From an uncultured Pseudoxanthomonas sp. (GTDB lineage Bacteria; Pseudomonadota; Gammaproteobacteria; Xanthomonadales; Xanthomonadaceae), in the NCBI GenBank assembly GCA_946886405.1, contig CAMPIO010000010.1:1-62401 (forward strand): a stretch of DNA of 62,401 nucleotides. Direction: 5' to 3'. The position numbers and the translations under genes were made by a program. The notes beneath the pieces were generated by a model. That model was not told where the DNA came from and did no database searches. It worked only from the letters and a program-made list of their open reading frames with translations. Positions 16,516 to 25,129 of the stretch are shown piece by piece (position 1 is the stretch's first letter; each line of letters begins with the position of its first letter).

Positions 16516-17352
16516 TCAGCGCGTCTGCACGCAGTTCTGCAGCCACAGGACGCGCTTGGCGTCGTCGTAACGCAGGAACTGGCCCTTGAACGTCACCTTG
16601 TCGCCCTTGCGGAAGGTCAGCACGTTGGCCAGCTGGTTGGGCTTGAACAGGCACGCCACGCCCACGCGCGGCTCATTGTCGCCCGGCACCTGCAGCAGGC
16701 CAGCGCCGGGCTGCGGGATCTCGAACGACACGTTGTAGTCCTCGCCGTCTTCCTGGACGTAATCCACCCGCCCGCGCAGCGCGTAGTTGCGTCCCTTGTG
16801 CCGCGCGGTCACCGCCACCGCATTGCCCTTGGCTTCGCGTGCGATCTCGCGCGAGAACACATAAACGTCCTTCACCGTCACGTCGGCGTTGTTCTGCGTC
16901 TTTGCACCCTGCGCGGCCGCCGTGCGGCCTTCCTTGCCGCCCTTCACCTTGGCCAGGATCTGGCACATGTAGGGGCGCATTGCGTCCACCTTCGCGATCT
17001 GGCCTTTCTCGGTCTTCACCGTCATCTGGACGACCGCTGCCTTTCCCTCGGCACTGATATTGATCAGCGTGGGAATCGCGCGCGTGGTGCCGGTGGAGCG
17101 CTGCTCGACCAGCATCGTGCCGGTCTCGGCATCTTCGGTGATCACGTCCATCTTCTCGCCGATCATGATGCCGCGCATCTGCCCCATCGCATCCTTGAGC
17201 GACAAATCCGGCACGGTGACGCGGCTGGAGAAATCGTTGCCGGAGAAGATGCTGCCGGACTTGCTGAAATTGTCCTCGCATTCACCCGCGATGGCGGCGG
17301 GCGCCACGCTCGACAGGGCGAGCGCGATGGCGGCAAGTAGTCTGTAGGTCAT
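16516..17352 (-). CDS. exported protein with OB-fold (tRNA_anti-like) C-terminus
   Basis: A 278-residue protein with a clear signal peptide (LLAAIALALSS, cleavage near AIAGE at residue 22-23). The middle part has LSLKDAMGQMRGIMIGEKMDVI and a strand-rich block. The C-terminal 95 residues (RNYALRGRVDYVQED, LFKPNQLANVLTFRKGDKVTFKGQF, VLWLQNC) match the OB-fold family annotated tRNA_anti-like, in which a GD-VT-KG strand and a final LxNC recur. It is probably periplasmic. The biochemical role is unknown. The start at 17352 gives the signal peptide; the longer ORF to 17463 does not. Confidence 0.75.
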   Translation of the reverse strand: MTYRLLAAIALALSSVAPAAIAGECEDNFSKSGSIFSGNDFSSRVTVPDLSLKDAMGQMRGIMIGEKMDVITEDAETGTMLVEQRSTGTTRAIPTLINISAEGKAAVVQMTVKTEKGQIAKVDAMRPYMCQILAKVKGGKEGRTAAAQGAKTQNNADVTVKDVYVFSREIAREAKGNAVAVTARHKGRNYALRGRVDYVQEDGEDYNVSFEIPQPGAGLLQVPGDNEPRVGVACLFKPNQLANVLTFRKGDKVTFKGQFLRYDDAKRVLWLQNCVQTR

Positions 17353-17513
17353 GTGGTCCTCACATAGTGGAAGTAGCGGGCATCCCGGACACCGCGCGGC
17401 GTTGTCCGCCCGCGCCCGATCCGTCCCCGCGGCATTCTGGCAAGGCCAGGCAGCGCACCACAAGCGCCACGCGTCCTAGAATCCCGTCTCTCCTTCAAAC
17501 ACATGTCAAAACT

Positions 17514-17966
17514 ATGACCACCCTCGGTATCACGCATCGACGCCGACGACGCCACGCCATCGCCGCCGTCGCAAGCCTGCTGTTGTCGGCGGCAAGCGCG
17601 CACGGCCAGGACACGTCGCCGCCCCGCGCCCTGAATCCGGACGTGCAGGCCGATGCCAACGCGATCGCGGCGCACCTGGCGCAGGTCAGCGATACGGACG
17701 TGGCACTGGCGTGCGACAAGGCGGTCGAAAACGCGCGCTACGGCGTGGAGACAATGCTGGAGGTCGGCGAGAAAAACTTGCGGGATGGCTACATGACCCA
17801 GGCCGCCTACGACGCCGTGACGCCTGCGCTGCAGTCATTGCTGAACGTGCTGACCGTACAGGACTGCAACGCCGCCAGCGGCACGCGGCGCGATTTCTAC
17901 CAGTGCATGTCCAGCGACTACAACCACATCGTCGCGTGCGGGAAGGCGCACCCTTTCCACCCCTGA
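17514..17966 (+). CDS. hypothetical exported protein
   Basis: A 150-residue protein that begins with an Arg-rich stretch and a hydrophobic segment ending ASAHGQD, a likely signal peptide with cleavage near residue 31. The mature part is helical and contains paired Cys residues (LACDKAVENARYG, VQDCNAAS, FYQCMS, HIVACGKA), suggesting two disulfides in the periplasm. No family is recognised. It is divergent from the OB-fold gene. Confidence 0.65.
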   Translation: MTTLGITHRRRRRHAIAAVASLLLSAASAHGQDTSPPRALNPDVQADANAIAAHLAQVSDTDVALACDKAVENARYGVETMLEVGEKNLRDGYMTQAAYDAVTPALQSLLNVLTVQDCNAASGTRRDFYQCMSSDYNHIVACGKAHPFHP

Positions 17967-18079
17967 CATTGGCCTGCGATTGACCATCCGTCGCCACCGG
18001 GCCACCCTTTCCGCATGAATGCGCTCACCCATCCGCTACCGCCAGCCGTCGTGCACCACCGTCCTGGATACCCCGCCTG

Positions 18080-18658
18080 ATGTCTTCACTCCGAACCCCC
18101 GACTGGCTGATGGAATGGGCCGGCTTCGCCATCCCGGTGGCCCAGGCGCTGGCGATCATGGTGGCGGCCTGGCTGCTGCTGCGTGTGCTGCGCATCGTGG
18201 TGCGGCGCATCTGCGAGCATTACCGCCTGCCTGCGCAGGTCGCGGTCAGCGCGCGGCGATTGTTGGGCGTACTGGTCTACACGTCGGCCTTCATGGTGGC
18301 GCTGGGCCGGCTGGGCGTGTCCGGCAGCGTGCTCTGGACTGCGCTGACCGGGTTCACCGCCGTGGCGGCGGTCGCGTTCTTTGCTGCCTGGAGCGTGCTG
18401 TCCAACATCTTCTGCAGCGTGCTGATCCTGACCACGCGGCCGTTCCGCGTGCACGACCACATCGAAGTGCTGGAGAACGGCGACAAGCCCGGTTTGCGCG
18501 GCAGGGTGATCGACATCAACCTGCTATACACCACGCTGCTGGAAGAGGACGCCTTGCGTGGCGACACCGTGCTGCAGATTCCCAACAGCCAGTTTTTCCA
18601 GCGCACGACGCGACGCTGGCGCTCAGGCTCGCCGCCGTCCACGTCCGCGCCGGAATAG
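18080..18658 (+). CDS. small MscS-like mechanosensitive channel
   Basis: A 192-residue inner-membrane protein with three hydrophobic helices (about residues 15-38, 62-80 and 88-112). The last runs into the MscS-type pore and beta domain: FFAAWSVLSNIFCSVLILTTRPF, HDHIEV, GRVIDINLLYTTL, VLQIPNSQFFQ. It resembles the minimal MscS members and lacks a long C-terminal vestibule. It probably opens on membrane tension to relieve osmotic shock. It converges on the MFS gene, with 12 bp between stops. Confidence 0.85.
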   Translation: MSSLRTPDWLMEWAGFAIPVAQALAIMVAAWLLLRVLRIVVRRICEHYRLPAQVAVSARRLLGVLVYTSAFMVALGRLGVSGSVLWTALTGFTAVAAVAFFAAWSVLSNIFCSVLILTTRPFRVHDHIEVLENGDKPGLRGRVIDINLLYTTLLEEDALRGDTVLQIPNSQFFQRTTRRWRSGSPPSTSAPE

Positions 18659-18670
18659 CGGGCGCACGCG

Positions 18671-19912
18671 TCAGCCTGCGTTTTCGCATGCGACGGCGGC
18701 CGACGACACCCTGCCCCGCAAGGTCCGCTGCGCCCACAGATAGATCAGCAGACCGGCGACCGCCATGGCGGCGCCGACATAGCCCGTGGACGTCCAGCCG
18801 TAGCCCGCCGTGATCGCCATGCCACCCAGCCACGGACCGAGTGCGTTGGCGGTGTTGAAGGCCGCGTGGTGCGAGGCGGCCGCGAGCGTCTGCGCGTCGC
18901 CGGCCACGTCCATCAGGTGCGACTGGAGGATGGGACCCAGCGCGCCCATCAATCCGATCATCACGGTCGCCAGCAGGATCGTCGGCAAGGTGTTCGCGAG
19001 CCACGGGAACAGCAGCAGCGCCACCATCGCCCAGGCCAGCACCATCCACGCGCCCCGCAACTGGAAACGATCGGACAACCAGCCGCCGGCGAAATTGCCG
19101 ATCACGCCGCCTACGCCGAAGCCGGCCAGTCCGAGCGGGATCCAGGCGGGCGGCACGCGCGTCACTTCCAGCATCGTCGGTGCCAAGTAGCTGAAAACCG
19201 AAAACATGCCGGCGAAGCCGATCGCCCCGACGGCCAGCGCCTGCCACACCGGCAAGCGGTTGAACGCACGCAGCTCGTCGAGGGGCCTGGGCTTGGGGCC
19301 GTCGATGCCGGCCGGCAACCAGATGGCGAGCAGCAACGCCGTGCCCAGGGCGACCAGGGCAACTGCGGCGAACACCCATCGCCAGTCGATCACCTGTCCC
19401 AGCCACGTGGCCAGGGGATTGCCGATCAGGATGGCCAGCGTGAGGCCCAGCATCACCAGGCTGATCGCGCGGCCGCGCTTGTTCGGTGGACTGATCGCCA
19501 CCGCCGTCAGTGCCGCGACACCGAAGTAAGCCCCATGCGGCAGGCCAGCGATGAAGCGGAACACGAGCAGGCTCTCGTAGGTTGGCCCGAGCGCGCTGGC
19601 CAGATTGCCGACGGCGTAGAAACCCATCAGCGCCAGCAGCAACGTCTTGCGCTTCCAGCCTGCGCCCAGGATCGCGAGCAGCGGAGCGCCGGCCACCACA
19701 CCCAGCGCATACGCGCTGATCAGATGGCCGACCTGCGGCTCCGTGACGCCCAGCGAAGCCACCATGTTCGGCATCAGGCCCATGCTGGCGAACTCGCTGG
19801 TGCCGATGGCGAAGCCCCCCAGCGTCAATGCGAACAGGATCAGCCCGACCTGTCGTGGCGGCAGGGGAAGGTCGTTGGGCGCCATGGCCGGCAGCGGAGA
19901 GGACGTGGTCAT
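18671..19912 (-). CDS. MFS transporter (DHA1, AraJ-like)
   Basis: This 413-residue protein has 12 predicted membrane helices. The family motif between helices 2 and 3 is GWKRKTLLL, and ALTLGGFAIGTSEFASMGLMPNMV is the typical first-helix sequence of the AraJ/YdhP/PurE-type DHA1 exporters. FRFIAGLPHGAYFGVAALTA (helix 4-5) also fits. Substrates in this group include sugars, purines and drugs, so the export substrate is not predictable. It is divergent from the kinase gene across 250 bp. Confidence 0.9.
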   Translation of the reverse strand: MTTSSPLPAMAPNDLPLPPRQVGLILFALTLGGFAIGTSEFASMGLMPNMVASLGVTEPQVGHLISAYALGVVAGAPLLAILGAGWKRKTLLLALMGFYAVGNLASALGPTYESLLVFRFIAGLPHGAYFGVAALTAVAISPPNKRGRAISLVMLGLTLAILIGNPLATWLGQVIDWRWVFAAVALVALGTALLLAIWLPAGIDGPKPRPLDELRAFNRLPVWQALAVGAIGFAGMFSVFSYLAPTMLEVTRVPPAWIPLGLAGFGVGGVIGNFAGGWLSDRFQLRGAWMVLAWAMVALLLFPWLANTLPTILLATVMIGLMGALGPILQSHLMDVAGDAQTLAAASHHAAFNTANALGPWLGGMAITAGYGWTSTGYVGAAMAVAGLLIYLWAQRTLRGRVSSAAVACENAG

Positions 19913-20162
19913 GTCTCATTATGCTGCATGGCAGCAATCGGACGTCCTGCCGATCATGGAACGCTGTGTCGGCGGGTCGCGAATCCTGATTACGCTCGCA
20001 TGTGACTTGAGCCCGTTTCGTTCACAGATGTGTACGCCATGGAGTACAAGGAGGCGCGAACGCGACCTTCACGCGGAATCCCTTCCGCGATGGCGGGACA
20101 GCGTGGTTCCGGGAGCAGGGATCCGCCGCTTTGTCTTCCAGCTCGCCACGAACGCCACCTCC

Positions 20163-23048
20163 ATGACCCCCCACGCCGCCGCCAAACTCCGGGCACTGTC
20201 GTTGTTCGAAGACTACGTGGCCTTCGACCCCGGCACGCGCGCACAGGCGATGGAACGGTTGCGTGCGAGCGAACCCGACGTGCACCTGGCGCTGGAGGCG
20301 ATGCTGGAGGCGGACGCCCGCACGCAACTGGTGGACTACGCACCGCCCGAACTGCTGCTGGGCGAGATTCCGTCCGTCGCGGCATCCGCACTCGACCTGC
20401 GGGTGGGCAGCCACATCGGACCCTGGCACATCATCGCCGTCCTGGCCAACGGCGGCATGGGCACTGTCTATGAAGCGCAGCGGGACGACGGCCAGTACCG
20501 GCAACGCGTGGCCATCAAGTGCATCCGGCAGGAGCTGACGTCGCCCACGCTCGTCGACGCATTCATCAACGAACGCAGCACGCTGGCCCAGCTTGATCAC
20601 CCTGGCATCGCCCATCTTCTGGACGGCGGCATCAATGCCCATGGCATGCCGTGGTTCGCCATGCGCTACGTGGAGGGCGAAACCATCGACCAGTGGTGCG
20701 ACCACCGTCGCAGCACGGTGCGGCAACGGATCGAACTGATGCTGCAGGCATGCGAGGCGCTGGCCTTCGCCCACGACCACATGGTGCTGCACCAGGACAT
20801 CAAGCCGTCCAACCTGCTGGTGACCGTGGAAGGCCAGCTGCAGGTGGTCGACTTCGGGTTGGCGGCTACCTTGGCGAGTGACCGGCCGTTGCGCCGCATC
20901 GCGGTTTCCCATGGTTACGCCGCGCCGGAATCGCTGTCGCCCGAACGACCGACGATGGCGGTCGACGTCTATTCGCTGGGCGCGGTGATGTACCAGCTGC
21001 TGTGCGGACGCCTGCCGCATGCGTCCGGAACGCTGCGTCTGACAGCGGCAGCGGCGGGTGTCCACGCCGAACCGGCCTCGCGCCTCGCACGGGGGGCGAC
21101 GCTGCAGATGGCGCAGGCGCGAGGTGCGCGCGATGGCCGTGCCTTGTCGCATCAGCTCCGCGGCGACCTGGACGCCATCCTCGCGCGCTGCTGCGCGCCC
21201 GACCCCCTCAAACGCTACGCCTCGGCCGCCGAGCTGCGCGACGACCTGCAGCGCTGGCTGCGGACACAACCCGTGGCCGCCCGCGAAGGGGCCGTGGGCT
21301 ATCGGGCACTCACCTTCGTACGTCGCCACCGCATCGCCTTCGGACTGGCGGCGTTGCTGGTCGTATCGCTGGGCGTCGGTGCGACGGCCGCGCACCTGCA
21401 AGCGCGAAAGGCCGCGAGGGAGTCCGAGTCCTACGCCGCCCTCTCGACCATCTTCGAACAGACGCTCGGCAATGCGACCCTGTCGGGGCTGGGACGCCAG
21501 GCCTTCTCGTCCAAGGAACTGCTCGAACAGACCGAAACGCAGGTGCGCGCACTGCCGTTGCAGGAGCACCCCGATGTTCTGGCCCGCGGCCTGCTGGTCC
21601 TCGCCCGCAACCACGCCGTGATCGGCGACTACCAGCAGGCGCAGGCGTTGACGGACGAAGCGGCGCGGCTCCCCGACACGGACGCGGATACGGCATTGGA
21701 GGTGCAAGCGACGCTGGCCGCCATGCAGACCGTGGCGGGCAACCCGCAGCAAGCACTCGCCACCGCCAAAGCGGCCCTGGCGAAACTCCACGAGGTTGAC
21801 GACGACAATGCATCGCGGGTGCGCGTGCAACTGCTCGCTCGCGCGGCGGAAGCGCAATGGAATCTCGCACAGCGCGACGAGGCGGTCGCGACGTTGAACC
21901 GCGCGCTGGGACTCGCCAGTGCGAAGCGGGACGGCGCGTCGAGCGACGCCATCGCGCTGCTGATGCTCCGTGGCCAATGGAAAATGCGACTGCAGGATTT
22001 CCGGCTGGCTGATCCAGACCTGCGCAAGGCGGCAGCCATGGCATTGAATGCCTACCCCCTGCAGGCCGCAGATGCGGAACGCGCGCTGGCCGCCAGCCTG
22101 CTCGCCCAGGAACGCTTCGACGAGGCCCTTCCATTCGCCGTGTCGCAATGGCAGCACACCCTTCAGCTACTCGGTGCCACCCATCCCAAGACCGGCAGTG
22201 CCCTGATCGCGCTAGGTAACGCACGCTGCGTGAGCGGCGACCTGGCGGGATGCAGGGAGGCGATCGAGCAAGGCGAAGCCCTGCTCTTGGCGGCCTATGG
22301 CGATGATCACCCGGCTTACGGCGAGGCCATACTCGCCCACGCAGCGCTGTCGCGTCTCGAGGGCAACCTGTCGAAATGGCAGGAACTGCTTGCGCTTTCC
22401 CGACGGGCGCTGGCCATTCTGGAACGCCACTACCCGCGAGCGAACGACATCGTGCTGGATGCACGCGCGCAGCTTGCCAACCATCTGACCATGACACCAC
22501 GAGGCTCACCCGAGCGGACGTTCCATCTGCGCGAATCGAAAGAGATACTCGAACAGGTATTGGCCGACGCCGAACAGGCGAGTCTGCCGCCGCCGCCGAT
22601 GACACGGACCCTGCTTGCCCGCCGATTGCTCGATTCACCCTCCGACGAAGACAACGGACCGGCAGAAGACCTGCTCCGGCGAGACGCCAGGTTCCTGGCC
22701 GAACACTATCCGCCAAACCATAGCTATCACGACTTCGTACAAATCGTGCTGGCGAATCTTCTGGTCGATCAAAGAATATTCGATGAAGCCGAGAGCATCC
22801 TCGACACGGTGGACAGGCGCAATCGTCCGCAACTTCCCAAGCCGAAAGCCCACTCCCGCTTGAACGCCGTCCTGATGATACGTGCCACGATCGCGGGCGA
22901 TCAGGGCGACCGGGAACGCGCACGCCGGATCCTCGAGGAAGCATTGGCCATTGCATCCAAGGACTATCCGACGAACCACCGCTTCGTGGTGACAGCCAAG
23001 CGCGCACTGGAGAACCTGCGGACCAAGGGCCATTTCCGCGAGGACTGA
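20163..23048 (+). CDS. membrane Ser/Thr protein kinase with TPR-like sensor
   Basis: A 961-residue protein. An N-terminal helical segment (1-75) precedes a kinase domain at about 83-370 with Gly loop LANGGMGTVYEA, catalytic Lys119 (VAIK), HQDIKPSN (Asp212, Lys214, Asn217), DFG at 230 and YAAPE. The usual Arg of HRD is Gln, making this a non-RD kinase that probably does not need activation-loop phosphorylation. One membrane helix follows at about 392-412 (IAFGLAALLVVSLGVG), and then about 540 residues of helical repeats resembling TPRs, placed outside the cytoplasm. The architecture matches kinases that phosphorylate ECF43-type sigma factors, and such a sigma lies at 14674. The start is the ATG at 20163; 19647 would read through promoter sequence. 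Confidence 0.9.
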   Translation: MTPHAAAKLRALSLFEDYVAFDPGTRAQAMERLRASEPDVHLALEAMLEADARTQLVDYAPPELLLGEIPSVAASALDLRVGSHIGPWHIIAVLANGGMGTVYEAQRDDGQYRQRVAIKCIRQELTSPTLVDAFINERSTLAQLDHPGIAHLLDGGINAHGMPWFAMRYVEGETIDQWCDHRRSTVRQRIELMLQACEALAFAHDHMVLHQDIKPSNLLVTVEGQLQVVDFGLAATLASDRPLRRIAVSHGYAAPESLSPERPTMAVDVYSLGAVMYQLLCGRLPHASGTLRLTAAAAGVHAEPASRLARGATLQMAQARGARDGRALSHQLRGDLDAILARCCAPDPLKRYASAAELRDDLQRWLRTQPVAAREGAVGYRALTFVRRHRIAFGLAALLVVSLGVGATAAHLQARKAARESESYAALSTIFEQTLGNATLSGLGRQAFSSKELLEQTETQVRALPLQEHPDVLARGLLVLARNHAVIGDYQQAQALTDEAARLPDTDADTALEVQATLAAMQTVAGNPQQALATAKAALAKLHEVDDDNASRVRVQLLARAAEAQWNLAQRDEAVATLNRALGLASAKRDGASSDAIALLMLRGQWKMRLQDFRLADPDLRKAAAMALNAYPLQAADAERALAASLLAQERFDEALPFAVSQWQHTLQLLGATHPKTGSALIALGNARCVSGDLAGCREAIEQGEALLLAAYGDDHPAYGEAILAHAALSRLEGNLSKWQELLALSRRALAILERHYPRANDIVLDARAQLANHLTMTPRGSPERTFHLRESKEILEQVLADAEQASLPPPPMTRTLLARRLLDSPSDEDNGPAEDLLRRDARFLAEHYPPNHSYHDFVQIVLANLLVDQRIFDEAESILDTVDRRNRPQLPKPKAHSRLNAVLMIRATIAGDQGDRERARRILEEALAIASKDYPTNHRFVVTAKRALENLRTKGHFRED

Positions 23049-23095
23049 CTGTCGCAAGGCGACAGAACGCGACCGTCCGGGCTTAGAATGCCGCC

Positions 23096-23482
23096 ATGAA
23101 CACCATCCTGATCCCCGTCGCCGTCGGCGAGCTGGCTGACAAGCTGTCCATCCTAGAGATCAAGGCCGAACGCATCGACGATGCGGCCAAGCGCGCCCAT
23201 GTCGACGTGGAACGCGAAGGTCTGCTGGTGCTGTGGCGCGAACTGGCATCGGCGCAACCCGAACTGGTCACTCTGAAGGACGACTTGCGCCGCATCAACG
23301 AGCGCATGTGGGACGTACAGGACGCCTTGCGAGCGAAAGAGGCCGCGCAATCCTTCGACGCCGAGTTCATCGAACTGGCGCGTTCGGTGGCGAAGCACAA
23401 CGGCGACCGGATCGGCGTGAAGAATGCGATCAACCGCCAGGCCGGTTCGCGTTTCATCGAAGAGAAGCAGTACCAGGCCTGA
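23096..23482 (+). CDS. DUF6165 family protein
   Basis: This 128-residue helical protein matches DUF6165 by its opening (IPVAVGELADKLSILEIKAERI), the central SAQPELVTLKDDLRRINERMWDVQD helix and the closing NGDRIGVKNAINRQAGSRFIEEKQY. The family is often seen near envelope polysaccharide genes in other bacteria, but its function is unknown and no such genes are next to it here. The ATG at 23096 starts directly with the conserved segment. Confidence 0.85.
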   Translation: MNTILIPVAVGELADKLSILEIKAERIDDAAKRAHVDVEREGLLVLWRELASAQPELVTLKDDLRRINERMWDVQDALRAKEAAQSFDAEFIELARSVAKHNGDRIGVKNAINRQAGSRFIEEKQYQA

Positions 23483-23506
23483 TCCGCCTCGCCCGCGACC
23501 GGGCGA

Positions 23507-24805
23507 TCAGCGTGCGTCCACCCGGAACGGCAGGTTGGCGTAGGCGGCATGACCCTTGCCGTCATGCACGTCGACGAACAGGCGATACGTGCCAGGCGCC
23601 ACGGGTGCGGTGAAACGCAGGCCTCCCTTGCCATCGTCCTCCATCGCCAGGTCCAGCTGCGGTGGCACGTCTTCGCGGTCGCCGCCGATGCTGGTGGCGG
23701 TGCTCTCCTGCAACACCGTCCACCGGTAGCGCAAGGCGTCGCCATCCGGATCGCGCGCATCGACCTGCGCGCTGGCGGCCTGGCCCGCCTGCACCACGAC
23801 GCTGTCCAGCGCACGGCGTCCGTTCAAGATGAGGGGCTTTATCGAAGGTGCGCGGTTGGTGGGCCAACGCCCCGTCCACAGGTACTGCATCGCGTCCACC
23901 GACGGGGTGCTTTCGCCGCTCGGCAGGAACAACCCGTACCACGTCGGCGTACGCTCCTGCTTGTCGCCCCACAGGAACACGTACGACCCCAGCCCCTGTT
24001 TCTTATCGGCGGCGATCACCTGCTCGTAGCGCTGCTGCAGCAGCGCCGCCTTGCTCGACGCATCGTCTTCGATCGGCGCCTTCCAGGCCGTCAATGGGCT
24101 TTCCCAGTGGCCGGTCGGGCCCCACTCGGTCACGACGTAGGGACCGGTCCAACCACTGTCCGCGAGTTTCTGCGGCAGCGCGCCGATGTCGCCATACAGC
24201 TGGATGCCGATCAGGTCCAGCGATGGCGCACGCGCCTTGAGCAGGTCGATGAGTTTCCTGTCGAAGCCCGCGAGCGTGGTCATCACCGGATGGTTCGGAT
24301 CCTCGGCGTGGATCATGTCGGCGATATCGCCGATGGCATTCCACACCTTCGGGTTCTCGTAGTGCAGGTTGAGCTCGTTGCCTGCCACCCACATCAGCAC
24401 GGCGGGATGATCCTTGTACAGCCGCACTTCCCGGCGGATGCGTTCGCGCTGCTTCGCGACAGCGGCGCTATCGTCATAATCGAAACCGTGGCGCTCGTTG
24501 CCCACCTCGATGCCCATCGCGACCTTCAGCCCGTTGCGCTGAGCGCGATCCAGCATGGCGCGTACCGCGACCTCATCGGTACCGGTGCCCCACGTGCGGA
24601 AGGAATTGCCGCCGCGCGCGGCCAGCGTTTCCTGCCCGCCGTCGGCCATGCCCGCCCCCCTCACCAGGAAGGCTTCGCCGTCCACACGCATGAGGTAACG
24701 ACCGTCTTCGTGGACGATCCGCACGTGCGAAGGTGTTTCAGCGAATGCCGTGGTGCTGGCGATGCACAGCATCGCCACGAGTCCTCCGGCCAACAACATG
24801 CGCAT
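23507..24805 (-). CDS. exported glycoside hydrolase (GH2-like TIM barrel)
   Basis: A 432-residue protein with a signal peptide (LLAGGLVAMLCIASTTAFAE). The TIM-barrel domain (about 45-310) resembles the catalytic part of GH2/GH5 clan-A enzymes: FLVRGAG near the start, the acid/base Glu in VAGNELN, IGIQLYG, and the nucleophile Glu in VVTEWGPTGHW. The last 100 residues form a beta-sandwich of cadherin/PKD type (DPDGDALRYRWTV). The natural polysaccharide is unknown. GGAG before the ATG supports the start. Confidence 0.85.
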   Translation of the reverse strand: MRMLLAGGLVAMLCIASTTAFAETPSHVRIVHEDGRYLMRVDGEAFLVRGAGMADGGQETLAARGGNSFRTWGTGTDEVAVRAMLDRAQRNGLKVAMGIEVGNERHGFDYDDSAAVAKQRERIRREVRLYKDHPAVLMWVAGNELNLHYENPKVWNAIGDIADMIHAEDPNHPVMTTLAGFDRKLIDLLKARAPSLDLIGIQLYGDIGALPQKLADSGWTGPYVVTEWGPTGHWESPLTAWKAPIEDDASSKAALLQQRYEQVIAADKKQGLGSYVFLWGDKQERTPTWYGLFLPSGESTPSVDAMQYLWTGRWPTNRAPSIKPLILNGRRALDSVVVQAGQAASAQVDARDPDGDALRYRWTVLQESTATSIGGDREDVPPQLDLAMEDDGKGGLRFTAPVAPGTYRLFVDVHDGKGHAAYANLPFRVDAR

Positions 24806-24872
24806 GCGATCTCCAGGGCGTCCGACGGGTGCCGGCGCATGATGCCATGCGACGCGCGCGCAATGCCCTGCG

Positions 24873-25073
24873 TCAGGCCACGCCGTGGCGTTCGCGGATC
24901 ACCTGCAGGCGCTCGCGGTAGTACAGCGCATCCGCCGCCTTTTCCGGTGAATGCGCCGCCAGCCAGTCGAGCGCATCGCGCAGGATGGCGGTCTTGTCGG
25001 CCTCCGGCGCTTCAAGCGCCGTATCGACACGATCGAGTTGCAGGATGACGTCTTCCCGGGTGGCCTGGGTCAT
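24873..25073 (-). CDS. small hypothetical protein
   Basis: A 66-residue charged, helical protein (VILQLDRVDTALEAPEADKTAILRDALDWLA, YYRERLQVIRERHGVA) with no signal peptide. The even helix pattern and acidic composition suggest a real cytoplasmic protein, but I do not recognise it. It lies between two minus-strand genes and could be co-transcribed with the glycoside hydrolase. Confidence 0.6.
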   Translation of the reverse strand: MTQATREDVILQLDRVDTALEAPEADKTAILRDALDWLAAHSPEKAADALYYRERLQVIRERHGVA

Positions 25074-25129
25074 GACACGGCTCGTTATTGGAAAGTCGCC
25101 ACCCTACCCGTGCGGATGTGTTCGCTCCG

